A stretch of DNA of 64,000 nucleotides from Candidatus Dormiibacterota bacterium (lineage in GTDB: Bacteria > Vulcanimicrobiota > Vulcanimicrobiia > Vulcanimicrobiales > Vulcanimicrobiaceae), in the NCBI GenBank assembly GCA_035532035.1, contig DATKRS010000004.1, positions 241,001 to 305,000 of the forward strand. Reading direction: 5' to 3'. The translations under genes and the position numbers were made by a program. The notes beneath the pieces are model-generated. The model worked only from the letters and a program-made list of their open reading frames with translations. It did not search any database and was not told the DNA's origin. Below are positions 6,529 through 15,720 of the stretch, piece by piece; within the stretch, counting starts at the first letter, position 1; the number at the start of each line of letters is the position of its first letter.

Positions 6529-7515
6529 GTGCCGGATCCAGAAATTACAATTACCACGCTCGGCGAGGTCCTGGGACGGGACCTCGGAACGCTGAAACGC
6601 AGCGCGATCGAGCAACTAACGCTCCCTGAGCTGAGCGGCGATACCGCGACCGACGCGGCGCTGGAGACGCTCTTGGATCGGATGTGCCTCTCGCTCGCAC
6701 TCGCGAAGCCGATCGGGTTGGTGACGTGGGCGGAGCGTGAGGCGCGCCGGGTCGGGCGCGCGGGGGTGAGCGATATGCTCTCCGCCGCAGCGCATGCGAT
6801 CTCGGTTGCTGCAGGATCGTACTCGATAGATCGCCCGCGGGTCGTGGCCTCTCTCGACCTTCTTGCAGCCGAGGCGCAGCGCGCCGTGTTCGGGACGCCC
6901 TCCGAGGCGACGACGCAGACGGAGGTGGACCGAGCGGCGGACGTGCTGATGGCAATGCTTGCCGAGCGCGATGCGGCGACGAGTTGTCACTCGAAGGCTA
7001 CCGCGGTGTGGGCGCGCCGTCTCGCGACGGCACTTGGATTGGATGCCGACGGCGTTGAGTTCGTCGAGCTGTGCGGTCTCTTGGCCGACGTCGGCAAGAT
7101 CGCAACGCCTGACGCGATCCTGAACAAGCCCGGACCTCTGAGTCCGGACGAGTGGACCGTGATACAGGCGCACTCCGCGGGCGGAGCGCGGATCCTCGAG
7201 CAGATTCCTTCGCTGCGCCGCTGTGCGTTCGTCGTTCGTTCCCACCACGAGCGGTTCGACGGAAAGGGCTATCCCGACCGGCTGAACGGCAATGCGATCC
7301 CGTTCGAGGCGCGGATCGTCGCGGTGGCCGATTCCTTCCACGCGATGGTGACCGAGCGTCCGTATCGCAACGCCATCTCACCTCGAGCTGCGATGAAAAT
7401 CCTCGAAGAGGGGCGCGGCACCCAGTGGGATCCGAAGATCGTGGACGCCTTCCTCGCCCTCTTCGAGCGCAAGGAGCCTGTCGCCAAGCCGCGGATGCTG
7501 CACGCCGCCGTCTAG
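6529..7515 (+). CDS. HD-GYP domain protein with degenerate HD motif
   Basis: The start is GTG after GAAAGGGA. Residues 150-310 form an HD-GYP domain: His154, His215, SHHERFDGKGYP with His239/His240 and the GYP-type motif, and Asp268 in VAVADSF. HD-GYP proteins hydrolyse cyclic di-GMP at a di- or tri-iron centre. The hallmark HD pair is changed here: the sequence reads LLADVGK, so His is replaced by Ala186 before Asp187. That should remove a metal ligand, so the protein may be a c-di-GMP sensor rather than an enzyme. The N-terminal 145 residues are helical and unassigned. It follows the 36-aa peptide gene and may be cotranscribed with it. Confidence 0.85.
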   Translation: MPDPEITITTLGEVLGRDLGTLKRSAIEQLTLPELSGDTATDAALETLLDRMCLSLALAKPIGLVTWAEREARRVGRAGVSDMLSAAAHAISVAAGSYSIDRPRVVASLDLLAAEAQRAVFGTPSEATTQTEVDRAADVLMAMLAERDAATSCHSKATAVWARRLATALGLDADGVEFVELCGLLADVGKIATPDAILNKPGPLSPDEWTVIQAHSAGGARILEQIPSLRRCAFVVRSHHERFDGKGYPDRLNGNAIPFEARIVAVADSFHAMVTERPYRNAISPRAAMKILEEGRGTQWDPKIVDAFLALFERKEPVAKPRMLHAAV

Positions 7516-7584
7516 GAGCCTCCTAGGGCCTTTCTGGCCGCGACTCAGGCCGGGCACAGGGTTCGGCAGCAGGATGCAGCGTAG

Positions 7585-8271
7585 ATGAATGGGGTGACGC
7601 ACGCGCGTGTCGCGGTGGTCGACGACGACCGCATGATTCGGGAGATGCTCGAGCTTGGGCTCTCTCGCGAAGGCTTCGAGGTTGCCACGGCTGCAGACGG
7701 GCAGGCGGCGCTCGAACTCGTGCGGCGCTTCGACCCCGAGGTCATCATCCTAGATATCATGATGCCGAAGATCGACGGCTTGGCGCTCTTGCCCATGCTG
7801 CGCGAGATCAGCCACGTCCCGATCGTGATGCTGACAGCGAAGGGCGCTCTCGAAGACAAAGTGCGCAGCCTGGGTGCCGGCGCCGACGATTATCTCGTCA
7901 AGCCGTTCATCTTCGAAGAGTTGATCGCGCGCATTCAGGCAAAGCTGCGCAGGCCGCAGTTGATCGAGGAGCAAGTGCTGCACTGGCACGACCTCTCCCT
8001 CAACACCGACACGCGCGAGGTTCGCCGGGGCAAGGATCCGATCGAGCTCACGCACCGAGAGTTCGATCTTCTCTCCGTCTTCATGCGCGAGCCGCGCCGC
8101 GTGTTCAGCAAAGACCACCTTCTCGAGCTCGTCTGGGGGCACGACTTCGAAGGTGGACCGAACATCGTAGAGACGTACATCTCGTACCTGAGAGCGAAGA
8201 TCGATCGAGCGGGCGAACCCGGTTCCTTCATTCGCACGGTGCGCAGCGTCGGCTACGGCCTCTCGCAATAG
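7585..8271 (+). CDS. OmpR-family response regulator
   Basis: The N-terminal receiver has acidic-pocket residues Asp13-15, phosphoacceptor Asp57 (ILDIMMPKIDG) and Lys106 (LVKPF). The C-terminal winged helix (about 130-226) has the usual HREFDLL and VETYISYLRAKI elements and ends VRSVGYGLSQ. Its length of 228 aa is standard. It should bind tandem direct repeats, and the three 11-bp repeats at 1430-1462 are one candidate target in this window. The stop overlaps the kinase start by one base, so the pair is translationally coupled. The signal is unknown. Confidence 0.95.
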   Translation: MNGVTHARVAVVDDDRMIREMLELGLSREGFEVATAADGQAALELVRRFDPEVIILDIMMPKIDGLALLPMLREISHVPIVMLTAKGALEDKVRSLGAGADDYLVKPFIFEELIARIQAKLRRPQLIEEQVLHWHDLSLNTDTREVRRGKDPIELTHREFDLLSVFMREPRRVFSKDHLLELVWGHDFEGGPNIVETYISYLRAKIDRAGEPGSFIRTVRSVGYGLSQ

Positions 8272-9707
8272 TGTTCCAGCGCTCCGTCGCGTCGCGACTC
8301 GCGTTGCTGTACGCGACGATCTTCGGCGTGACGATCCTGCTCGTCGTGCTCGCATCGGCGATTGCGCTCATCGCCGAGCTCAGTCACTTCGAGCTCGAGC
8401 TCATGATCGGCAAACAACAGCAGGCGCGATTCATCGCGCAAGGGTACGAGGACGCAGGCCTCTCGCTGCGGCAAGCTGCGCCCGCGATCGTCAACGAGCT
8501 GAGCAACCTCGGAACGCGCGTTGCGGTCTTCGATCAGGAAGGCGCATATGTCGCGGGCGACCGCACACTCCATCCGCCCGGGTTGGACCGGATGCTCGCG
8601 CTGCGCATTCATCAATTGGAAGCGTTGAACCCGGTGACGCGCTTTCCGCGCGTCTTCGTCATGCCGCCGGGACAGACCGGACCGCCGCTGCCCATCGGGC
8701 ACGGGCCTCCGACGCGCAGCGTCACCGCGGTTGCCGGCGGATTCGTCGGGATTGAGACGTCGCTCTGGCTCTTGCTCGGGTCGCTCATGCCGTACTGGTT
8801 CGTCGTTCTCGGGCTCGCGCTCGGAGCGACCGTGCTCTCGTGGTTCGGCGGCCGGCTCGTCGCCGCGCAGGCGCTGCGGCCGCTCAACGACGTGACGGAT
8901 TCGTTGCTGGCTCTCGCGGACGGCGATTACACGCAACGCCGGTTCGTCATGGCCGGTGGTGACGAGATCGCGACGCTGACGGGCGCGTACAACGATGCGG
9001 CGGCCTCTGTCGCTTCGGCGATGGAGCAGCGCCGCGCGACGGAAGAGCGGATGCGGCTCTTCGTCGCCGATGCGGGGCACGAGCTGCGCACGCCGCTCAC
9101 GGTGATCGGAGGGTACATCGACGTCCTGCGGCGCGGTGCCGTGGAAGAGGTTCGGGTCGCGCGGCAGATTCTGTCGACGATGGCGCTCGAGAAAGAGCAC
9201 ATGCGCGGCTTGATCGATCGGCTCATGCGCTTGGCCCGTCTCGATGCGGAGGCTGGGCCGAATGCCGAGCCCATCAACGTCGTCGATCTATTGCGCTCGC
9301 AGTGCGACGCGGCGCGCAGATATGACGAGCAGCGCACGATCGATTACAGCGTCGATGGTGCGACCGAGATAGTCGCAGACCGCGCCGAACTCGGAGAGGC
9401 AATCTGGAACATCCTCGAAAACGCGCTGAAGTACGCGCCGGAGAGTCCCATTCATCTCTCCGCGTTGCGCAGCAACGGCCACACGACGATCTCCGTTCGC
9501 GACGAGGGCCCGGGTATGTCCGAGCCCGAGCGGCTTCACGCCTTCGAGCGTTTCTACCGGGGCGATCAGCGTGGGGAGATCGCCGGAAGCGGCCTGGGCC
9601 TCTCGATCGCCAAACGCGCCGTCGAGCGCGCGGGTGGAGCGATCGGCATCGAGAGCGCTCCGGGACGCGGGACCACGGTAAGCATTACGCTGGAGAGTCC
9701 GGCCTAG
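8271..9707 (+). CDS. Sensor histidine kinase
   Basis: This membrane kinase starts at a GTG that shares a base with the response-regulator stop. Transmembrane helices at about 12-33 and 165-190 bracket a periplasmic domain of about 130 residues. A HAMP-like linker follows to about 250. The H-box is DAGHELRTPL with His270. The N-box is NILENALKYAP with Asn384, followed by DEGPGM, FERFYRGD and GSGLGLSIAK ATP-binding boxes. It is a complete HisKA/HATPase_c kinase, partner of the preceding regulator. The periplasmic domain gives no recognisable ligand fold. Confidence 0.95.
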   Translation: MFQRSVASRLALLYATIFGVTILLVVLASAIALIAELSHFELELMIGKQQQARFIAQGYEDAGLSLRQAAPAIVNELSNLGTRVAVFDQEGAYVAGDRTLHPPGLDRMLALRIHQLEALNPVTRFPRVFVMPPGQTGPPLPIGHGPPTRSVTAVAGGFVGIETSLWLLLGSLMPYWFVVLGLALGATVLSWFGGRLVAAQALRPLNDVTDSLLALADGDYTQRRFVMAGGDEIATLTGAYNDAAASVASAMEQRRATEERMRLFVADAGHELRTPLTVIGGYIDVLRRGAVEEVRVARQILSTMALEKEHMRGLIDRLMRLARLDAEAGPNAEPINVVDLLRSQCDAARRYDEQRTIDYSVDGATEIVADRAELGEAIWNILENALKYAPESPIHLSALRSNGHTTISVRDEGPGMSEPERLHAFERFYRGDQRGEIAGSGLGLSIAKRAVERAGGAIGIESAPGRGTTVSITLESPA

Positions 9708-9760
9708 GGCTTCCCTAACTCTCAGCCTGCATCCAGAGAATATCGAGACAATCGCGAGCG

Positions 9761-12700
9761 ATGGTACGCCGGCTCGTTCTCCATGCGATGACGGCGCTCG
9801 CGATCGTCGTGGCGCCGCTTCCAAGCCTCGCACAGCAGAGCGACTCCGGCCGAATCCGCATCGTCGTCGTCGACGCTTCGTCGAAGGCGCCGGTGGCGCT
9901 TGCGCGCGTCCTGCTTACGGGCCCCGTGATCGCAAGCGAGGTGACGCGCGAGAACGGGCAAGTGCTCTTCACCGACGTCCCGGATGGCATCTACCGTGCG
10001 CGCGTCGTCAAGAACGGCTACGAAGCCGCGACGTCGCCGCAGTTCGAAATCATCGAAGGGCGCGCCGTCGAGGTGAGCGTGAGCTTGGCGGCAACGTCGG
10101 GACTACGCGTGATCGGCAGGGTGACCGTGCACTCTTCGACCCTGGTATCCGCCGATACGCTCAACCAAGACTCGGCGCAGCGGCGGCTCTCGAGCGATCT
10201 CGCGGACGCGCTCAACAAGCTTTCGGGGGTCTCGGTCTCGACGTCGAGTGACGACAGCGACGCGACGCAGACCGTCTCGCTCGAAGGCCACGACGCGAGC
10301 CAGACGCAGCTCACCCTCGACGGAATCCCTCTCAACGCTCCCGGCGCAGCCGGTAATCTCGGCATGTTCGCGACCGATCTGTTCACGGGCGCGTCGGTGC
10401 GCATGGGACCGCAGCTCGGCGGACTCGGCGGCGGTGTCAACTTCTCGACGCTCGAGCCGACGCTGAGCTGGCTCTCCTATCTCACATTCTCGGCGGGCTC
10501 GTACGGGCGCTACAACTATTCGCTGGCAGAGACGGGCTCCGACGGCAAGCTGGGCGTGGCGCTCCAGACGACGGACCGCTTCACACCGAGTTTGGTAGAC
10601 GGAGAGCGCTACCTCGACGCGAGCGGTCTCGACTACATCCACGAGGGGAACACGTCCATCGGCGGAGAGCTCGTGAAGCTGCATTACGCCTTCAGCGATA
10701 CGCAGACGCTGGTCGGCACGTTCATGAACTCGACGCGGGAGAGTGGGCTCGTCTGTCTGCGTATCGACGGTACGTTGCCGTGTGGATACGGCCCTAACAA
10801 CGGCATGCAGAGCAACTTCGACATGTACTCGCTGACCGACGACGCACTCCTAGGCGCAACGACCGTCCAAGCATCGATCTACGGCATGGACGCCAAGAGC
10901 GTGCGCGACGAGCTCAACCGGTTCGTCGGCGGCATCGCCGATCCCAACGGCTTCGCGACGAACGCCGCGAGCCGAGGGTTTTCCATCAACGCGATGCTGC
11001 CGTCCCGGGAGCGCCATACCATCGCGCTCTCGGCCTACGGCACGACGACGCAAGTGACGAGCACGCCGCTCGTGACGCAGGCGATTCCGTACTACCTGGG
11101 CGCGGCGCAGTCGTCCTATGACGCATTCCAGGCTACGGATACGATCCATTCCAACGACAAGCTGACGTTGACCGATTCCCTCGGCATCAGCCACGCCTCG
11201 CACGCGCCTTCGACGCTTCTGGCGAGCGCCGGGATGACATGGAGGCCGACCGCGCGCGACACGTACGCGCTCTCGTACGCTCTCGGAGGCGTCGCCGCCG
11301 GTGGGACGCGGCAGACCACGCTGACCGATCCGGCTTCGCTGCAGTTCGACTGCTACGGCAACGTTGCGTACGGGAGCGCCCCCGGCGACCAGCCCGGCGC
11401 GAGCTCGTCCAGCTCGCTGCGCGCCGCCTACACGCGCGCGCTGCCGGGTGGCAGCATTTCGTTGCAGCTCTATCGCCAAGTCGAGAACGGCGTCGTGCTT
11501 CCGGTCGACGTGAACGGCTCGGTGCTCACCTCCACGGGCGTCGTACCCGTGACGTACCCCTCGCTCGTGCAACCGATCTGGGACTCCCCTGCAGGTTGCG
11601 ATCGGCCGCCGGGAACGCCTTTCTCGGCGACGCAGCTGTACTTCATGACGCCGATAGGCGGCACGCAACGCGTCTATCAAGGCGTGGAGCTTTCGTCATA
11701 CCTGACGTTCGGTGATTTGGTCGTGCAGCCGTTCTACAATCTCACCTCGGCGACGGTCTTCTCGGTCGATCCGCGTATCGAGAACCCGTATTCGATCGTC
11801 ATCCCCGGCAGGCAGATCCCGAACGTTCCGCTGAACCGCGCGGGAATCACGTTCGACTACAAGGCGTCCGGCTCGCCGCTCGAGTATTTGCTCGACGCAC
11901 AGTACACCGCCAGCAACAACTGGAGTCATCTGCCGGCCTACCTGACGATGGATGCAGGCGTGGGAGCACAGCTCGAGCACGGGACGTTGACGGCGATCGC
12001 GAGCAACGTCACGAACGCGTACGGCGGCGTCTTTACCAGCTCGCAGTGGGAAGTCCCGTACGTCACGCTCGGCGGCATGCAGATCGCGAACCTTGCGCGG
12101 CCGTTACAACCGCGCATGTATTCGGTGACGTACACGGTGAAGTTCGGCGCCGGAGCGCAGCAAGTGACGACGCAGACGGCGCTGCAGAACGAGTCGCACC
12201 GTGGCCCAGTGGGCTTTTTCGGCGGGCGCCGCGGTCCCGGTCCGGCGCGCGGAGGATTCCGCAATCTGTTTTCGCCTTTGCCGGCGGCACCGCCGGTGCA
12301 GCCGTTTGCGCTCCGCACGGGCGCGCAGCTCTGCGCCGCCGGCGACGCGGCCTATGCTCGCGAGCTCGGGGAGACGCTCGCCGCATTCGTGGTCCGAATC
12401 GAAACGGCGAAAACCACGGCAGGGTACCCGGCGACGATGCCGGTGCCGAGTCTCCCCGACGCGACGGTCGCATACCACGGTCTGGGCGCCACGTACGCGC
12501 TGACCGTCACGCCACGGTCGTTCGAACGCATGCGTCCGATCATCGGGTGCCTGAGCGTCCATCGCGCGACGCCGGACGACGTTACGGCACACCATCTCTA
12601 CCGGCCGCAGACGCAACTCTTCATGGTGCCGCAGCTCGAGTTCATGCCGGCGGTTGGGTTGTATTTCGCGCCACAGCCGCCGCAGCCGGGCCAGGAGAAC

Positions 12701-13144
12701 TTCCGCGTCTACGTCCTGCCTTCGGCGCCGCCTGCCAACCCGTTCGAGGTGCGTGCCGGTGGATCGTGCGCGGGCCCCGAGCGCAACACCGCGGTGGAGC
12801 TGATCGGCGAGCTGCGCGCACATTTCACGAAAGGCGTGGCGGCCCCGAGCTTCACGATCACGCCGCACGCCGCGCGAGCCGGCACCTGGTACGAGCTGAA
12901 TCCCGGCGATCCGGCAACGCTCGGTGCGCTCCTGCGCTGCGGACGCGTTGCCGGTGCCACCGCACAGGAGCTGCAGCAGCGCGGCTGGGACGGCAGGAGC
13001 GTTCCGGAGCTGAACTACGCGCCGGCACTCGGAATCTATATGATTCGCCCGGAGTTCCGGCCTAACGGCGGCGTGTTGATTCACGGCGGCCGGCCGGCGC
13101 CTTCTGCCAGCGTCTCGCCGTTGCCGTCGCCCTCTCCGCCGTAA
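9761..13144 (+). CDS. TonB-dependent receptor with carboxypeptidase-like N-domain and duplicated C-domain
   Basis: A signal peptide (about 1-25, ending SLAQQ) is followed by a CarboxypepD_reg-like beta-sandwich (about 32-110). A plug domain follows (about 125-230; LTLDGIPLNAPG), then a long beta-strand-rich barrel to about residue 820. The protein therefore acts in the outer membrane, presumably taking up a TonB-energised substrate. The last roughly 280 residues are unusual. Two related segments (about 848-985 starting PFALRTGAQLC, and 994-1112 starting PFEVRAGGSC) each carry a Cys near the start and a closing motif of the type PA(V/L)G(L/I)Y. No transport partner is nearby, so the substrate is unknown. 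Confidence 0.9.
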   Translation: MVRRLVLHAMTALAIVVAPLPSLAQQSDSGRIRIVVVDASSKAPVALARVLLTGPVIASEVTRENGQVLFTDVPDGIYRARVVKNGYEAATSPQFEIIEGRAVEVSVSLAATSGLRVIGRVTVHSSTLVSADTLNQDSAQRRLSSDLADALNKLSGVSVSTSSDDSDATQTVSLEGHDASQTQLTLDGIPLNAPGAAGNLGMFATDLFTGASVRMGPQLGGLGGGVNFSTLEPTLSWLSYLTFSAGSYGRYNYSLAETGSDGKLGVALQTTDRFTPSLVDGERYLDASGLDYIHEGNTSIGGELVKLHYAFSDTQTLVGTFMNSTRESGLVCLRIDGTLPCGYGPNNGMQSNFDMYSLTDDALLGATTVQASIYGMDAKSVRDELNRFVGGIADPNGFATNAASRGFSINAMLPSRERHTIALSAYGTTTQVTSTPLVTQAIPYYLGAAQSSYDAFQATDTIHSNDKLTLTDSLGISHASHAPSTLLASAGMTWRPTARDTYALSYALGGVAAGGTRQTTLTDPASLQFDCYGNVAYGSAPGDQPGASSSSSLRAAYTRALPGGSISLQLYRQVENGVVLPVDVNGSVLTSTGVVPVTYPSLVQPIWDSPAGCDRPPGTPFSATQLYFMTPIGGTQRVYQGVELSSYLTFGDLVVQPFYNLTSATVFSVDPRIENPYSIVIPGRQIPNVPLNRAGITFDYKASGSPLEYLLDAQYTASNNWSHLPAYLTMDAGVGAQLEHGTLTAIASNVTNAYGGVFTSSQWEVPYVTLGGMQIANLARPLQPRMYSVTYTVKFGAGAQQVTTQTALQNESHRGPVGFFGGRRGPGPARGGFRNLFSPLPAAPPVQPFALRTGAQLCAAGDAAYARELGETLAAFVVRIETAKTTAGYPATMPVPSLPDATVAYHGLGATYALTVTPRSFERMRPIIGCLSVHRATPDDVTAHHLYRPQTQLFMVPQLEFMPAVGLYFAPQPPQPGQENFRVYVLPSAPPANPFEVRAGGSCAGPERNTAVELIGELRAHFTKGVAAPSFTITPHAARAGTWYELNPGDPATLGALLRCGRVAGATAQELQQRGWDGRSVPELNYAPALGIYMIRPEFRPNGGVLIHGGRPAPSASVSPLPSPSPP

Positions 13145-13191
13145 TCTCGTCCTCCGCAGTCCGTTTCCACTGCTCCTTCGCGACGAGGGAA

Positions 13192-13710
13192 TTAGGGCCG
13201 TTCGGAAGAGCGGCCCTGTTTTCGCGCGAGCTCGACCATCTCGAGCATGCGCGGATGACTGCCGGGAATCGTCGTCACCCACGCCTCGAATCGCGGCACC
13301 GGCTCCCCGACGCGAAAGAGAAAGTACCATGCATTCATCTCGCCCATGAAGGCGAAGCGTCTCTTGAGGGCCTTCGCCGTGGCTGCGTAGTCGGCGAAAC
13401 CGCGTAGGTAGTCGCGGAAGGTTCCGTGCTCGCGATCGAGCTCGAGCAACGTGCGCGCGTTACGAATCGTGGCTTGAACCTTGCGTGGCGAACGCAGGAC
13501 GCCGTCGGTCTCGAGAACGCGTGCGGTATCAGCATCTGCGAACGCCGCGACGCGCGCGACGTCGAATCCGTCGAATGCGCTGCGGTACGCGTCCCAATGC
13601 GCCGCGATCTGCTTCCAGCTCACGCCCGCTTGAAAAACGGCGCGCGTCATGATCTCGAGGTAGTCGTCGAGCGAGCTTGGCATGACGACCTGCGGAATCG
13701 TCGCCGTCAC
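13192..13710 (-). CDS. DNA-3-methyladenine glycosylase I-like protein
   Basis: The sequence FQAGVSWKQIAAHWDAYRSA, then FDGFDVARVA and NARTLLELDREHGTFRDYL, follows the helix-hairpin-helix core of Tag-type glycosylases, which excise alkylated adenine. The protein is about 172 aa, shorter than the usual 185-190, and lacks the N-terminal YHDxEWG segment, so zinc binding and exact specificity are uncertain. I chose the GTG at 13710 because it overlaps the stop of the upstream M20 gene (GTGA). An ATG at 13683 with AGG eight bases before it is the alternative. It is coupled to the peptidase gene without obvious functional link. Confidence 0.75.
   Translation of the reverse strand: MTATIPQVVMPSSLDDYLEIMTRAVFQAGVSWKQIAAHWDAYRSAFDGFDVARVAAFADADTARVLETDGVLRSPRKVQATIRNARTLLELDREHGTFRDYLRGFADYAATAKALKRRFAFMGEMNAWYFLFRVGEPVPRFEAWVTTIPGSHPRMLEMVELARKQGRSSERP
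13194..13222 (+). terminator. Hairpin terminator after the TonB receptor
   Basis: AGGGCCG (13194-13200) pairs with CGGCCCT (13211-13217) and is followed by GTTTT. It lies 50 bp past the receptor stop and overlaps the last codons of the convergent glycosylase gene, so it would serve the rightward transcript. Confidence 0.55.
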
Positions 13711-14918
13711 GGTGCGTTGCGAGCCGCGTCGAGAGCCAGCGCGGTCATCATCGCAACGCCGGCCGGCAGTGCGGATTCGTCGATGTCGAAGAGGCTGGAA
13801 TGGTGCGGGTGCGAGGTCGCCGGGCCGCCGCGCGCGCCGAGCGTGTAGAAACACGCGGGAACGCGCTGCGCGAAGAACGAGAAGTCTTCGGCACCCATGA
13901 GGCGATCGGCCTCGATGGCGCGTTCGTCGCCGACCAGGCGTGCCGCGAGGGCGCGCGCATAGGCGGTCTGATCCGGATCGTTTGCCGTTACCGGGTAGCG
14001 CCAGAGGTAATCGAAGGCGTATTTCGCGCCCGCCGCGTCGCAGCACGAGCGGAGCACGCGCTCGATGCGCTCCGGCATGGCATTGCGAACGTCGGCGGAG
14101 AATGCGCGGACGGTCCCCAACATGCGACACGTACGCGGAATGACGTTGTGGATCGTTCCGGCGTGAATGGACGCAATGGTAATGACGGCGGGCTCGAGCG
14201 GATCGATTGCGCGTGAAGCGATCTGCTGCACGGACGTGACGAAGTTCGCGGCGACCACGATGGGATCGACGGTTTCATGTGGCGCCGCACCGTGTCCGCC
14301 GACGCCCAGCACGTCGATCTCTATGGAGTCGCTGGATGCGTACATCGGGCCGGCGCGGAAGGCCAGCGTCCCGGTGGGATATTTGGACGACAGATGCAGC
14401 CCGTACGCACGCTCGATCCCGAAGCGCTCGATGAGGCCTTCGTCGACCATCGCCTTCGCGCCGCCCTTGCCTTCCTCTGCGGGCTGGAAGACGAGGCAAA
14501 GCGTTCCTGCGAGCTCGTGGCGCGCGCTTGCGACGAGCGTCGCTACTCCGAGCAGGATCGCGACGTGACCGTCATGGCCGCAAGCATGCATCGTACCGTC
14601 GATGCGCGAGCGGTAGGCGTGTTCGGTTTCCTCGAGGATCGGCAGCGCATCCATATCCGCGCGCAGCATGATCGTGCGACCCGGCAGCGCTCCGCGGATG
14701 ACGCCGACGACACCCGTCATCGCGATTCGTTCGTGCACTTCGAAGCCGAGCGATCGGAGCCGTTGCGCGACGAACGCGGCAGTGCGCTGCTCCTCGAACC
14801 CGAGCTCCGGCTGCATGTGGAGATGGCGTCGCACTGCGACGACATCGTCGACCAGCTCTGAAGGGACCGCGAGCGTGGACACGCCGGTAACTTCGGCGGC
14901 GAGGCTTCGGAGGCCCAC
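13707..14918 (-). CDS. M20-family amidohydrolase/peptidase
   Basis: The 403-residue protein has the M20D pattern: HLHMQPELGFEE near the N-terminus, MLRADMDALP (Asp88), MHACGHDGH with Cys113 and His115, QPAEEGKGGA with catalytic Glu148/Glu149, HLSSKYPTG, and a C-terminal MGAEDFSFF and SHPHHS. These are aminoacylase/N-acyl-amino-acid or hippurate hydrolase-like enzymes that use two metal ions. No signal peptide is seen, so it is cytoplasmic. The substrate cannot be given. It heads a two-gene leftward unit with the glycosylase. Confidence 0.92.
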   Translation of the reverse strand: MGLRSLAAEVTGVSTLAVPSELVDDVVAVRRHLHMQPELGFEEQRTAAFVAQRLRSLGFEVHERIAMTGVVGVIRGALPGRTIMLRADMDALPILEETEHAYRSRIDGTMHACGHDGHVAILLGVATLVASARHELAGTLCLVFQPAEEGKGGAKAMVDEGLIERFGIERAYGLHLSSKYPTGTLAFRAGPMYASSDSIEIDVLGVGGHGAAPHETVDPIVVAANFVTSVQQIASRAIDPLEPAVITIASIHAGTIHNVIPRTCRMLGTVRAFSADVRNAMPERIERVLRSCCDAAGAKYAFDYLWRYPVTANDPDQTAYARALAARLVGDERAIEADRLMGAEDFSFFAQRVPACFYTLGARGGPATSHPHHSSLFDIDESALPAGVAMMTALALDAARNAP

Positions 14919-14982
14919 GCGGCAGGGACTTTTGTCGCTGGGGTCGCAGAAGCCGCGGGATACTTCAGGAACGAAACGTCAC

Positions 14983-15405
14983 ATGACCAAGGCTCGGCTC
15001 TTCGGCGAATACGCGTCGTATCACAACGACCCGCGTAATCGCATCTGTCACGCGTTCGGAATCCCGCTCATCATCCTCGGTCTCTTGGGGCTCACCGCGC
15101 AGGTGCGCCTCGGCCCCGTGACCCTTGCCATGGTTCTCGCAGTTCTCACGCTCGCGTACTACGTCACGATCGATTTACGCGGCACGCTGGTATCGTTGCT
15201 GATCTTCGCCGCACTCTACGTCATCGGCACGAGGCTCGCGTGGGAGTTCGATGCGGGCGCATTCGTTCTCGGCTGGATCTTCCAGCTCGTCGGGCATCGG
15301 TTCGAGGGAACGAAACCGAAGTTCCTCGAGAATCTGATCTATCTCTTGATCGGCCCGCTCTATATATTCGAAGAGGGAGTCGATGCTTTGGCCCGTTGCT
15401 TTTAG
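14983..15405 (+). CDS. DUF962/Mpo1-like membrane protein
   Basis: The start ATG at 14983 has AGGAACG upstream. The 140-aa protein has YHNDPRNRICHAFGIP near the N-terminus, three or four hydrophobic helices, and GHRFEGTKPKFLENLIYLLIG at the C-end. These His-containing motifs define the DUF962 family, which includes yeast Mpo1, an iron-dependent dioxygenase that acts on 2-hydroxy fatty acids. The bacterial role is unproven. It is divergent from the M20 gene and is followed closely by the zinc-ribbon gene. Confidence 0.9.
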   Translation: MTKARLFGEYASYHNDPRNRICHAFGIPLIILGLLGLTAQVRLGPVTLAMVLAVLTLAYYVTIDLRGTLVSLLIFAALYVIGTRLAWEFDAGAFVLGWIFQLVGHRFEGTKPKFLENLIYLLIGPLYIFEEGVDALARCF

Positions 15406-15417
15406 GAGTCATTGTCC

Positions 15418-15720
15418 GTGTACGTAGACGAGATGCTCAACTGTGTGGATTGCGGCCGCCAGTTCGTATTTAGTGCCGGGGAGCAGCGCTTTTACGAACA
15501 GAAGGGTTTCCAGAACAAACCGAACCGGTGCCAGGATTGCCGGCAAGCGCGTAAGGCGATGCGCACGCAGAGCGGCCAACCGAGCGGCGCAGGCGGTGCG
15601 CCGCGGGTGCGCGAGACGTTCACGGCGACGTGCAGCAACTGCGGTGCGGTAGCGGAGCTGCCGTTCAATCCGCGCGGCGATAAGCCCGTGTACTGTCGAG
15701 ACTGCTTTTCGTCACGATAG
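15418..15720 (+). CDS. Small zinc-ribbon protein
   Basis: Two zinc-ribbon modules are visible: CVDCGRQF...CQDCR in the first half and CSNCG...CRDC at the end, with the typical GEQRFYEQKGF and RKAMR segments between. The family is widespread and of unknown function, possibly nucleic-acid or protein binding. I chose GTG 15418 because it lies nine bases after AGGAG (15404-15408) and gives the usual N-terminus VYVDEMLNC. A TTG at 15412 is possible but too close. The 3' end overlaps the convergent symporter gene by 56 bp. Confidence 0.85.
   Translation: MYVDEMLNCVDCGRQFVFSAGEQRFYEQKGFQNKPNRCQDCRQARKAMRTQSGQPSGAGGAPRVRETFTATCSNCGAVAELPFNPRGDKPVYCRDCFSSR

Noticed and set aside
14668..14982. N-terminal extension of the DUF962 protein
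   Set aside because: It lies antisense to the M20 gene and is not DUF962-like; ATG 14983 with AGGAACG gives the family length.
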